From assembly GCA_008360975.2 (NCBI GenBank), contig CM039195.1:15057010-15121009 (forward strand): a stretch of DNA of 64,000 nucleotides, in the 5' to 3' direction. The notes under the pieces are model-generated. The model saw nothing but the letters and a program-made list of their open reading frames with translations, had not been told where the DNA came from and ran no database searches. Below, piece by piece: positions 1-11,954 of this stretch. This DNA is from Lichenostomus cassidix. Its lineage: Eukaryota > Chordata > Aves > Passeriformes > Meliphagidae. The position numbers were made by a program, and so were the translations under genes. Positions within the stretch are counted from its first letter, which is position 1; the number at the start of each line of letters is the position of its first letter.

Positions 1-467
1 TCCAGGAAGGTCCCGTGAGTCCCAAGTAGCCAGGAGCAGCTCAGAGCAACAGAGAACAGAAAGGACCATCAAAGGTCACCATGTCCATCATGCCAAAATA
101 GGTATCCTGGAGTTCAGCAGCTCAAGAATGACAAACACCAGCTCTACCTTATCTGCCTTATCATGGCAGAGCATACAGAGAGCAATCCTACAGCAGGCCC
201 AGTCTCAGGGCTCTCCAGCACAAAGTCTGGCTGTCATTTCACCCACTGGCTCATCCCACTCTTGAGGGCTGAGCAGGGAACCCCATGCTCCCTCCATCCC
301 CCTCTCACTACCCTGGCACCCCTGGCCAACAGCTCAGCAAACTGAAGGTCCTCCAAGAAAGATCAAAAACCCCTCCCTACCCTCAGAGATAGGGTCTGGC
401 TCTTCTCTGAGGGTCAAGCCATTAGCTCTTCCCTTCCACACCCCAGCCCCAAGCAGGATGCTCCTAC
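1..467 (-). other. ABCA3 intron, partial
   Basis: Intron sequence downstream of the Walker A exon, cut by the window edge. I see no coding similarity or repeat in it. Confidence 0.8.
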
Positions 468-597
468 CTGTGAGCATGGACAGAGTGGTGGTCTTCCCAG
501 CACCGTTGTGTCCCAACAGGACAGTGATCTGTCCTTCATACATGTTCACTGTCAGGTCCTTCACTGCCTCTTTTGTCTTGTTCCCCACTTTGAAGAC
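468..597 (-). other. ABCA3: ABCA3 coding exon 11 (NBD1 Walker A exon)
   Basis: This exon holds the P-loop GHNGAGKT preceded by YEGQITVLL, which identifies the first nucleotide-binding domain. It ends in phase 1 (the G of the Gly that follows MLT). The exon expected next, encoding the family's LFPPTSG-type stretch, is not present at positions 1-467, so the window starts inside the following intron. Confidence 0.93.
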
Positions 598-3500
598 CTG
601 TGGAGATCACACCCATGAGTTGGTGCTGCACTTCAGGCAAGTGCCTCGGCTCCACCCAGCAGGCAAAGCCCAGGATGCTCATGGGGCATTGGCAGTAGAC
701 AATAGGTCTAATTCAGGTTAAATTCAGATGTCAACAAGTTAAATAGAGATGTCACTGCACCTGTAAGTACCCAGCACTTCATCCCACCACAAAATGCAGC
801 CAGCTCTGGGGAAGAGCCATACCCAGTCCTAGGGCTGCACAAGGATACAGAAGCTGCCTGCAGGCAACAGGTTTTACAAAACCATTATGGTGTGTTTGTG
901 CCCTGCTAGGTAGTCGGTACCTTGGAAAGGTGCTTTATTTTGATGCCTGACACGAGGTCAGCAGGTTCCTCCTCAATATACTGACTCTTCAGGGCTTTCT
1001 CAGGATCCTCCTCTTCCTCCTTCTCTTTCCCCACAACAGTCCTGGGTCGCCCACACCAGTACGACGGCTGATGGAGGAAGGCAGAGACAGAAATCAGGCA
1101 CAGGCAGAGCCCATCTCTTCTTCCCAGCCTTGATCATTCTCCTCCTCCCACAGACACCTCCCAACGATCTCCCAGACCACTCTCCTTGGGCTGGGAATTA
1201 CCAAGCAGCACATCTTCAGCAGGCAGGGCCAACATGATGGAACAGCTCCTCCTGCCCTCCTGCTTTCCCCCTATCTCTCCCTTTCAGCAGGACTGCCTGT
1301 GGTTACACAGCAGCTTTTCCCCATCTTCATCTCCACAGGAAAAATTTTGCTGAGAAGTAAAATCACTCAAGCAGAAGCACCCTGCCCAGGAAAGCAGATG
1401 GATGACCACCCCCTCCAAAACTGCTGACACACACTAAATACTGGGGTCCAGCTGCTGCAGTTACAGACCCTTTTTTTTGACCTGGCTCTCTAGGAATGAA
1501 ATTAAGTGTTTGAGACTTTAAATCCCCGTGGGAATAACAATTCAGCAATTCTTGGATGCAAAATCAGCTTTTGTCAATGGCTGCATCTCTGCTTCCCTGG
1601 TCTGGCTGCAAGGGAGAGTGGGGTGCAGGAGTGAAACCACTCAGGGATGAAGAATTTGGAAGGGAGAAGGAAAAACCACTCTATCAAATAACAAAGGATC
1701 CATCTCCAGTATCCAGACAGAATGTGTCCTCTCTGCAGCCATGGAGCCGCAGTGCCCACTGCAGCTGCAGCTGCAGAAGGTGATGCCAAGTTTGGCTTGG
1801 CAGAGTGAGGGTGGCTCAGCTGATGGGATGACAGTTGTCACCCATCCCCTGGCATGTGGGGGGTGGCAGTGGGACACAGGTCAACCATGCCTGCCTGGAT
1901 CACAGTACTTAGGGGGTGTCAGATGACTGGATCTGGTTGCTCACACCTGGGGTTTTTCTCCAATGCCTTTGCTTGGGCATGGAGATATTTAACAACACCC
2001 TGCATGCCAGGAAGTGCTGGGAGAGAGATTAAAAGCCAATACGACCTTGATCCACAGTAAAAACCTACACCTGCATCAGCCTTTAGTGAGGACATGCTGC
2101 AGACCCCGCGATTTTGGAGGCCAGAAGGTGCCACCCTTGCCCATCAGACTAGCCTGCTGCATGGCACAGAAGTGGTGACTGTCCCGAGTGACAGCCCCCG
2201 AGCCCAGGGAAGGGGTGTAAACAGTTCTCACCGTGAGGAAGAAGTACCAGGGCTGTGGCACACCGTACTCTCCAGGGAACACGGCCTCCACATACCAGGC
2301 CACCACACCATAGAGCACCGAGTCCAGCAGCAGCATCCCCAGCACCTGGGCCAAGGTGAAGTTGTCATCCACGCTGACAGGCTTCATGAGGTCCCTCCAC
2401 TGGATGCCCGACCCTGCAAGGCACACAGGGCACTGCTACCTCTGCATCCCTGGGAGGGTCACCTTCTCCAGGACTGGCAGAGAGCAGCCCCTCTATCAGT
2501 TCACTGCTCCATGGCCAGGAGCACCTGCACAGCTCTGCAATCCCTCTATAGATGGAGGGAAAAGAGGCAGTGACACCTCAAGGCTCCCCACCCCACCACG
2601 CTCCTTCCATCCCATTCTCTGCCACTGCCTGGAAAGAAACAATCCCTTCTGCAGCATCACCCCTCTGTCACCGCAGCCACCGATCTACTGCCAGCACTTT
2701 GTAAAAGCATGGATCTGCTGGAACCAAGCAGCAGACTCTTTTTAATTAAAGAAATTAAAGATATATATAGTGAAGGAGGAAATGCAATAGTTCCCCTCCA
2801 TTAGAACAGAATTTCTTCGGTAATTAAAGGAAGGATGGCATTTTGCACAGCCCAGAGGCACTGGCATGGATTCAGAGAGGCAGAGCCCTGGTGTAAGATC
2901 AATCAGCTCTACATTTGAGCAAGAAAGTGCTTCTCCCAGATGTCTTTCCACCAAGCCAGTCCCACCCCATCACAAGATCAGGCTGGCAGGGAGGAGATGC
3001 TGCTCTCCGCAGGAACAGACCACACTGCTCACCTTTCCCTTCAAACATGCCGATGAGCTGCGCCCCCATGGCCATGGCCACATTGGAGATGAGGCAGGAT
3101 GCCAGCTTCTGGCTGTGGGACATCAGGTCATAGCGGGGCGAGATGAAGAAGTAGGGGATGTAGGAGAAGAAGTAGAGGAAGCCGCCAGCGGCAGCTGCAA
3201 CATTTGCTGCCAGCACAGAGAAAAGAGGAGGGAAGACGTCATGGTGACGCCACCCAGCATTCCTCACCAGCTTCCCATCCAGGGACATTCCACACTTGTG
3301 CATGAAGCATGGTTATGTGGGGACAAAACAAGGACATGCCCATGTCCCACAGCAAGGCAGGAGCCTGACCCCATCCCCAACCCCACCATGTGTAGCTGCA
3401 GAAGCCTCCTGCCCATCCAGAGCAGAGTCTGGGGCCAAGCCAGATGAGGCCCTAAGACATGACCTGGTCATAGTGCCATGGAATGGTCTAGATTGGAAGG

Positions 3501-6500
3501 GATATTAAAGACCACTTTGTCCAACCCCCTGCCATGGGAAGGGACATGTTCCACTATCCCAGGCTGCTCCAAGCCCCATCCAACCCGGCCTGGAACACTT
3601 CCAGGGATCCAGGGGCAACCACAGCTGCTCTGGACAACCTGTGCCAGGGTCTCACCACCCTCACAGCCAAGAATATCACATCTAGTTCTGCCCTCTGGCA
3701 GTGGGAAGCCATTCCCCCTTGTCCTGTCCCTCCAGGCCCTTATCCAAAGTCCCTCTCCAGCCCTCTTGGGGCCCCTTTAGGCACTGGAAGGGCTCTGAGG
3801 TCACTCTGGAGCCTTCTCTTCTCCAGGTGAACACCCCTGCTCTCCCAGCCTGGCTCCAGAGCAGAGGAGCTCCAGCCCTTGGACCTCCTCTGGTTTGGGA
3901 AGCAACAGTACCCACATCCCTTTCCACACCATGTGGGGAAAATGCAGCCAAAAATGGGAAGAAATGCCCCCTCCACATGTCAAAGTGGTCACACAAGGGG
4001 GCAGAAGGGGGGACTCACCTCGCGAGAAGAAGGTGCTCACCATGAAGTTGAAGGAGATGGTGGAGATGGAGAAGATGGCGAGGAAGGTGAACACCAGCGT
4101 GGGATCACTGTTGGTGAGCACTGCTCCCTGTTCGCTCACCTGCTAGGAAAATCTTGTGACTCCCGGTGCTGCTGGAGCCAGCTGTGACTTTAGCAGCACC
4201 GACCTGATGTTCTCCAAGGGTTGGAGAGAAACTGAGATGGGTGAGAACACCCAGAAACTCCCAGACCACTCCAGAGGGAGGAAATACAGATTGCCCTCTG
4301 TGACAGGGCATCTCGGGAGCAGGGGACACCCTGGCCAGAACCCAGGCAGCCCCCTCCTGTTTCTCATGGTGTGGGCACATGCACAGGGGAGAGCTCAAGG
4401 TCCTCCAGAGACTGTGGGAGCAGGGTGATCCTGCTCTGCATGGAGTGTCCACAGGGAGTCACCCTTGACATGAATATAGCTGTGGGGCAGCACTGCCCAC
4501 CTCGGTCCAGGTAACACAAACTCCAGCCTCGGGAGAAGCCCTAAGACACCAGGACACTCCCACAGCAGAGCAGCCCTGTCATCCCTGTGCTTTGCCAGCA
4601 CAGAGCTCATGGCCTGGGGACAGACGCTCACCTTGACACAGAAGAGCACGGTGACGAAAAACACAGACACCAGGAGGAAGAGGAAGAACATGAGGAACCA
4701 GGCGCTCCAGTGCAACCAGTTGCTGAGGCCCATCATGTGCATGTACTCCTGTGGGAGGTCACAGCGTCACCCAGGGCTGCACCCATGCTCCCTGGGCATG
4801 GTGGGGCAAGGCAGAGGTGGCTTTGTCCTGTGGCACAAGCAAGAAGGTGGCAGCCCCACGTGCCACCAGAGTGGTCCTGAACAGCCACCAGCATGGCATG
4901 GTGTCCCCCACCTCCCCAAACAAGGGCTGCCACCACTGCAGGAGTCCCCAAAGAACCGAACTGAGCCCAAATCCAGAGCAGGGTGCCTGTGGTGCCACCA
5001 GGGCCACCTAGCACAGGGCAGGACACCCAGTGCCTGGGGGAAGCCAAGCCCTGCTGTTGCAACTACACAGCAGAGCTCCAGCCGCCCCCACAGCACATGC
5101 ACAACAGGTCTCTACACTCAAAAGGCAAAATTCTTCCTTCCCACAGGCTGAACTCTCGAATCCACAAACTCTGGAACCCACATGTGTTGCCCTCTCTCCC
5201 AGCCCAGGAGAAACACCATCCCCGTGGTCCAGCACCCTGGATTGCATAGCAAGGAGAGTCCAGCCCCATCCTGGCAGCAGGATTAGCAACATTCCTCCCT
5301 GAGGCTCGTTAATCCGCTACCATCCCCACCTCCTGCTCACTGGCTCTACACCCAATAGGGATTTTGTTACTAATTTAAAGACATCATCCATTGGGAAACG
5401 CTGCAGAGGCAGGGGAGTACATCTCCACGTTCACCTTCAGCTTCTTCTCCTTCTCATGGACGACAGCACGGACGATGTTGAGTGAGGTGTAGGTGAAGCT
5501 GAGCATGAGCAGCAGCGGCAGCTGGTTCTGGATGGCCAGGAGGAAGAGGTCGTTGACGTAGGCCGGGAAGGGGAAGCGCTGCACCACCACCGTGATGTTC
5601 TCCAGCAGGCTGCTGGAGCTGGCACCACTGTGGTATTGTATGATGGCCCTGTCCACTGCATGCTGCACTGCCAGGAATCCTTCCCGGAGATAACCTGCAT
5701 GGAAAGAACATGGGGAATAGAGACAGGTGTGGGGTTTGGAGGGACAAACAGCCTTTTTGAGAAGGATTGCATGGGAAGAGGAACAGGGACTAAAACTGGT
5801 GCATGGAGGAAAAGCAAAATAAGCATCAAGGAGCTGGGGAAGGATTGATACTACAGCAAATTCACAGAATCGCTGGTTTGGGTTGGAAGGGACCTTAAAG
5901 CTCATCTTGTTCCACATCCCATGATGGGCAGGGGCACCTTCCACTAGACCAAAATCGCTATCTCCCATAACCATCATTTAGAAGGAGCTACCAGGAAAAC
6001 TCAGTTCATGGTTGCTGTCCTGCAGCACGGCTGTGACTTTGTAATGGGGAGATTCTCTGTCACCATCAACCATCACAAGCCACTGGGATTGTGTTTGTGT
6101 TTGGCTCCTTTTTCTTTGTAAACCAAAAGAGTACATGATACTACACAGGCTGCAGTGATAAAAGGTATATCCTGCGACTTGCACATGTGGCTTAAATTTT
6201 TGTGCCTTAGAAAACATTGAAGAAATTTTAATTTCCCAACAGCATTCCCCAAGTGGGAAGGGATCCAACTCCCAACTCCCAGCCCTGCACAGACACTCCA
6301 ACAATCCCACCCTGTGCATCCCTGGGAGCATTGCCCAAATGCTCCTGGAGCTCTGGCAGCCTCAGGCTGCGCCCATTCCCTGGGGAGCCTGGGCAGTGCC
6401 TGACCAACCACAGGGGGAAGAACCTTTTCCTAATATCCAACTTAAACCTCTCTTGACATAGCTTTAAATAACAAAATAAACTTAAAATAGTTTATTTTTA

Positions 6501-9500
6501 AGTGGAATTACTGCCAAGTGTTACCTGAAAAGGAACTTAAATTCTCTTACAAAGCCCCAGATGAACATTTTGAAAGTCAGTCATTAAAATGACCCACAGA
6601 GAGAGAGGATAAAAGTGGGAATATGAGATCAGGAGCTATGTTTGATATTTACTGAGCAAACATTCTGGGGCTCTGCTTTATTTACACACTGTGAGCAAAA
6701 CCCGTTCACCCACTTCCTCACCCTCACTCTCCCCGGACATTGCAGGGAGATATACAGAGGGAGAAATCCCACTGAGGGAAATATTCCCTTTGCCACCACA
6801 AAAGTTCCCAAAAATCCAGTCCTAAGCCAACACCAGCTCCAGCAACATCCCTGCTGGCTCCTGCTCTGCCAGTGGTTTGGCTGCCCTTGAACACCTCAAA
6901 CCACAGAACTACTCCATTTACTTTTCAAGTACTTAAGCAGCACAATAAACACTGGGAAGTTTGGATCGTGAAATAAAATTTCCATTAAAAATCAAAATGG
7001 GGAAAAAATTAATTTTTAAAATAATTCATGTCCATTAAAATTTATTCTTATCCAACCCTGCTTGGTGGAGGCCCAGAGGCCAAGCAGTGCCTGTGAAGTC
7101 ACAGGATAAAATTCAAATAAAAGATATCTGTAATGAATATACAAAATTGTAAATATAGTTAAATTATATGTAAATAATAAATAAGTAAAAAACACATACA
7201 AATTAATTAAATAATTATTAACATGGTATATAATTAATATATAAATATTGGTTTTAAATTTTGCCATTATTTGATGAATTGTTTATATATGCATAAAACT
7301 GAATATAAACATCTATACAAATACATAACAATCTAACTATTTATGTATTCATAAAGATTTATACATACATTAAGAATTTTAATATCTATATAAATATTTA
7401 ATTCATTACTTGCTTGTATTTATATAAAAACTGCTATTTCTATAAATACATATTTGTTTGCCTTATAAAAATTTAATGCTGGTATTTAATGCTGAAATAA
7501 ATCAATATTTCATTATAATTAATTAAATTTAATAATTTTTTTTTTAATGAACCTATTTCTTTAAAAGCCCAGAGCCTGCCAGGTGCTGTAGGACAGTGAC
7601 CCCATGCCTTCAGCCGTGCTCACCTGGTGTCCCCCCATCAGCAAACTTGGCCTCGCGGGGCCCAGGCAGCTGGAAGAGCGGGAAGAGGTAGCTGGTGTGC
7701 CAGTCCCGGTCCAGGTTGGGGTTCAGCCCCGTCTGCTCGCTCCGCGGGGCGTTCCTCGGGCTGTACTTGAAGCGCAGCTCATACTCCACCTGGAAGGAGC
7801 ACATGGAGGGTTGAAGGTGGGTGGGACAGACAGCAGTGACACCCGGATGACACCTGGATGGTGTTGCTGTCCCGACCAGCCCACTTTCCCCTTGCTCACC
7901 TGGAGGGGCAGGGGGGCCAAGCCGTGCGGGAAGTGGTGCCGGAACACGACGGCAGCCAGGACGCTGCCCGAGCGGTTGTCCAGCCTGACGTACTCCTCAA
8001 AATCCCACTCCGAGGCAAAGCCCTGAGCTGTAGAGAGGGAAAATACGGACATGCAAGAATGGAGCACTGTGGGTTGGTGCTCAGCCCTCACCAGGAGCAT
8101 CATTTCGTCCGGGACACGAGGCACGTGCCGTGCCTGCTGTCAGACATGGGGGAGTCAAACAGGATGCTGCCCTGTATCCTGGGCATGCAGACATTCCTCC
8201 TCCTTAAAAGCAGGAGTCATCTTTCCCACAGAAAATCCTAACAGTTTGGAACACCAAGTGCTAAAATCTTCTGTGCCAAAAGATTTCCAAAAATACTCTT
8301 TCACAGGGAAACGCTGCCACTTTCTTTAACTGTTTTAGGGCGATATTTTTCTAGATGGAAACTGCAATAAAATGAGACCAAAAATTAATTCAAAATCCTG
8401 TAATTTTAGCAGGGAAGAAAAAAAAAAAGAAAAAAAAAAGAAACTATAGCCTTGAAGTTCTGAAAAAATGGTGTCCCAGGAGAAGGAGGATTTAGAATCA
8501 GTGACAGAATGATTTGGGTTTGAAAGGACACTAAAGACTACCCAATCCCAAACCCCTGCCACTGGCAGGGACACCTTCCACCAGACCACACTGCTCAGAG
8601 TCAAAATTTACACCAGTGTCTGGGGTGGAAGGGGCAGCCCCAGCCCTGCTCACCTCGGATGTTAATGGGCAGAGCTCTCTCCACCGCCTCGGCAATGCTC
8701 CGGACAGCACTGCTATTGGAGGGGACATAGGCCAGCTCCCAGGGGGTGCTGACATGGCGGGAGGAGAAGAAGCTGGGCAGGTCATCCACAGACTCGGTGG
8801 GGTAGAGGGTGGCGTTGGGGTGGCTGACGGAGTGCACGCGGTGCCGCAGTGCGATCAGGATGGCGGCAAAGAGCAGCGGCAGGCACACCTCGACCACTGT
8901 CACCAGGATCTGCCGCTTCTGCAGGGCAGGAGAGAGATAAAAATACAGGGTAAGGATATAAAATATATTATATATCTATATATACACAGACATCTAGATA
9001 CCTATCGTAGGTATGTATCTATACACAGATACCTATCCATATATAGATCTCTCTCTCTCTCTCTAAAGAGATAAAAAAGAAGATGCAAACACAGAAGGTA
9101 CACGAGCACAGTAACGAGGTTTGGGGCATGGAAACAAGGCATGGAAACATAATGGAGCAGAAGCAGCATTCTTGCATTCCACAAGGTTTCACAACCTGTG
9201 TTTTTCCAGAGCCCAGGAATGATGCTGTGCTGGTTCCCACATCCTTCAGGACTCTCCAGCCAAGGTGTCCCCTACCCTAAGCACTGCTCTGGCTCAAGTC
9301 ACTCTCCATTTCAGCCTTCCTCACCGCTGCTGGGCTGAATGACCTGAGCTGGTCCTTTGCTCCTTCCCTGTGCCCTGGGGCTCTGCCAAGTGCAGCAATA
9401 CTGCTGGAAACAGTGAAATGCTTCCTGCTGAAGATGAGTTGCTCCAGGCAGCTGGACATGGGATCTGCATCCCAGGATGGGACCTGGCAGAGCCTCTGGC

Positions 9501-11906
9501 TACAGGATGGCTGCAGCATGGCAAGCACACCCATGGGTATATCCAAACCACTTCTGCACTACACACAGTGGCTTAGTATTTGCTTAATTGAGGTTTAAAC
9601 AACTGGAGAATGAACTCGAGCCCCTGCATTCAGCAGCTGTCCAGCAACTGTGTCCAGCAATTACCCCATCCTGCACAATTCCCCCTAGCTAGTAACAACC
9701 CCCACCAACACAGACACAGGTTCATTAGCATCCAACCCAGGTTAACTAGCATTTCAAACTGGTGTCCCAGGGGTACTATGGTCATCTGAGCAACCTGGTC
9801 TAGTGGAAGGTGTCCCTGCCCATGGTAGGGGAGCAGGATGAGATGGCCCCTTCCAATCCAAACCATTCGAGGATTCTGTGATTTCCTCCTGCAAACCAAG
9901 CTGCCTTCACCCCAGACCAGGCTCAAGAGCACCACAGCACACTCAGCCTCAGCCCCAGCAGTAACAGCTCAGAGATGTCCCTAACCACAAGGGTTCATGG
10001 CTGCTCACTCAGAGCACATGCGCAGAGCAGCAGCAGCAGCATTAACCTTTGCTGAGGCCTCTGGCTAATTTGGGCTTTACAAGACATGGGCATTTTCCAC
10101 TCTCCCCTCTGCCACGCTGGAAAGAGGCGCACCACCAGGCCAGAGGAGCACCAAGAGCTTTATTCTCACAACCTTGCTGTCTCAGCAACTGGATTTTATC
10201 CAGCAGCCAGTGGGCAGGCTCAGGTGGGCAGAGTCCCCAGTGGGGCAGGCAGGGGGCCCGGAGCACCGCCTGGACATCCCAGGAAGGGAGACAGCCCCAC
10301 AGGAGCCAGGGTGAAGTTTGCTGGGAAAGGATATGAAGGGGTAAAGCCAGACTGCCATCACCCTGACTCTCAGCACCCACTGCCAAAGCCAAAAACCACT
10401 CTTGGGGCTTCTCTTGGGAGGAACAGTCTGCTCCAGTCACAGCCAGCCACAGCAGCATGGACAGGAGGCAGCAGCTCCAGGCAGGCAGGAGAAGAGGAGC
10501 CTTCCCAACAGTCGCACTTATAAAAGCGAAAGCTGCAGATGTCTGATTCCGCAGGGTTCATAATGCAGCCCTGGCAGCCCAGCTGCCTTCCAATGATTTA
10601 CTATCATACTAAACCTCTCTTTATCTCCTGGGCTGCCTCCAGAACAGCTCCCTGCCTCCCTGAACTTGTAGGTTCATACACATTCACCAGCCCTGCAGCA
10701 GAAGTCATTCAAGCGCCGTATTCCAGAGGTGACAGGGATACTCATCCATAATCATCGCCTCCGCCTGGCCGGAGCAGCTCTGGACAAGCCACGTGTGCCA
10801 GCATCCATCCTCACAGTGGGGTGAGGGGGATTTGGGAGGTCTGTGTCTTTATCAGGAGCAGGACTTTTGGCTGTATCTGAGATCAGATACAGTAGATCGG
10901 AGTCAGCTTGTGGCCTTGGAAAACACGCTGAGATGCGTCCCCACCCTGGAGCACACCCAGAAAATGACTCTTTTCCCCTTCAGAGGGGATGGGAGATGCT
11001 CGTAGCTGCAAATCAGACGTGCTGCCAGTCCCTCTGGTCCCCTCCAAGCCTTGCTGCCTGTTCCATGCCTTGCTGCCTGTTCCATGCCTGCCGGAAGGCC
11101 GGATGCAGCCAGCGCTTCCCTCTTCCTTTGGTTTATTTTTACAGCAACGCCGTGCTGAGCTGCAGATGGGTAATTGAAAGCGTAAAGCCAGGCTGCAGCC
11201 ACCCCTGCTCCTCCTCTTCCGCCGAGCTCTGCCAGGGCTGGCTCCGGGTTCCAGCGGAGCTGCAGCATCCGCCCAGGAACACCCGCACGCTGCTTAAAGG
11301 GGCAGTGGCCTCGGCCGGTGCCAGCAGGGACCTGCTGGCCCTGAGGTCCCCAAATCCCTCAGCACCACCCAGCTGCCACGGCAGGAGGTGGGCTGGCAGT
11401 GGGTGCCAGTGGTTTAGTATTTTTAAGACCCCTAAAAACTGCTCCTGAGAGTGATAAAAAGCAATGAAGTGGAAAAAAAACCCCAGGGCTCCAGTGGGTT
11501 TTGGAGGCACTAGCACCTCCGAAGGAGGCTGTGCAATGAGACAATTCATAAAACCCCACTGTCACACTGGTGAGTGTGTGGGTTATCCTGTCCCAGGAGA
11601 AGGAGAACTGAGCTCATGGCTAGAGGGCAGGAGGGGGATGACAAGGACAAGGAAACTGAGTACATAGCACTGCCCATAAGGTCACATAGCCCGGCACAAA
11701 AGACACCACGTGCACAAATAACCCAGTTTTCCTCCTAGAGATGCCCTGGGCCCACAGGGGACGTTTCCTGGAGGAGCCAGAGGCTGGGCAAGCTCTGATG
11801 TACCCCCATTTAGCTGTGTCAGAAGCAGCCCCCCAGAACAGTGCCAGCCTACCTGCAGGATGTAGTTCTTCCAGAGCAGCAGCCCAAACTGCCTGAGCAC
11901 AACCAT
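468..11906 (-). CDS. ABCA3: ABCA3, 5' half: ATP-binding cassette lipid transporter (partial, 11 coding exons)
   Basis: Coding exons in gene order: 11853-11906, 8654-8918, 7900-8027, 7624-7789, 5435-5694, 4632-4748, 4019-4139, 3033-3206, 2232-2413, 921-1067, 468-597. All have GT/AG borders and joining phases, giving 581 codons plus one base. The start is [18 protein letters not shown], the usual ABCA N-terminus. TM1 is at about residues 23-42, followed by a lumenal loop with NAT and NRS glycosylation sequons. A membrane block lies at about 262-480 (for example exon 6, [14 protein letters not shown]). NBD1 begins with Walker A GHNGAGKT at 567-574. Full-length family members are about 1700 residues, so the rest of NBD1, TMD2 and NBD2 lie left of the window. 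In mammals ABCA3 loads surfactant phospholipid into lamellar bodies of alveolar type II cells. Residue similarity to mammalian ABCA3 is high throughout, and the CCNF neighbour agrees with ABCA3 rather than another ABCA member. No frameshift seen. Confidence 0.95.
3478..3890 (-). mobile_element. CR1 LINE fragment, minus orientation
   Basis: Begins with the reverse complement of the CR1 3' region (GGAATGG..TTGGAAGGGA) and continues with CR1 words such as CACTTCCAGGGAT and CTCTGGACAACCTGTGCCAGGG. Lies in an ABCA3 intron. Non-coding, 5'-truncated. Confidence 0.85.
5861..5955 (-). mobile_element. CR1 LINE fragment (3' end), minus orientation
   Basis: Contains TGGTTTGGGTTGGAAGGGAC followed by CACCTTCCACTAGACC, the standard CR1 3' sequence read backwards. 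Lies in an ABCA3 intron upstream of exon 5. Confidence 0.85.
6285..6462 (-). mobile_element. CR1 LINE fragment, minus orientation
   Basis: Shares ACAGACACTCCAACAATCCC, GGGGAGCCTGGGCAGTGCCT and ATATCCAAC with the copy at 25190-25425, so both come from the same CR1 subfamily. Intronic in ABCA3. Confidence 0.8.
6940..7560. repeat. AT-rich low-complexity block in ABCA3 intron
   Basis: Roughly 600 bp made almost only of A and T, with repeated TAAATA/ATTAAT/TATATA words, ending in a T-rich run just 5' of exon 4 (on the + strand). It is sharply different from the GC-rich exons on both sides. No coding potential. Confidence 0.85.
8493..8600 (-). mobile_element. CR1 LINE fragment, minus orientation
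   Basis: GACAGAATGATTTGGG, then the GGGACACCTTCCACCAGACC module typical of CR1 3' ends. It ends about 55 bp from ABCA3 coding exon 2. Confidence 0.8.
8950..9065. repeat. TA and CT microsatellite with short palindrome
   Basis: Irregular TATA/TACA repeats run into a CTCTCT tract at about 9049-9064. Inside is a perfect 7-bp inverted repeat, ATACCTA-tcg-TAGGTAT, at about 8999-9015. It lies in the first coding intron of ABCA3, 30 bp upstream of exon 2. Confidence 0.8.
9785..9885 (+). mobile_element. CR1 LINE fragment, plus orientation
   Basis: CAACCTGGTCTAGTGGAAGG through CAAACCATTC and the terminal ATTCTGTGATTT word of the CR1 3' end. Intronic in ABCA3. Confidence 0.85.
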
Positions 11907-11954
11907 CCTCCCATCAGAGGGGGCCCAGCACAGTCACTGCCGCTTCGCAGGACC
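11853..11954 (-). other. ABCA3: ABCA3 exon with start codon and 5'UTR
   Basis: An acceptor (pyrimidine-rich tract ending CTCTTCCAG) puts the exon start at 11954. The ATG at 11906-11904 follows 48 nt of 5'UTR, and the donor after CTGCAG is at 11852-11851. An acceptor upstream of the ATG means at least one further non-coding exon is needed; the CpG island at 16.3-16.95 kb is the likely source. Confidence 0.8.

Noticed and set aside
10024..10044. CAG triplet run
   Set aside because: Only about five units, in an intron; no repeat expansion significance.
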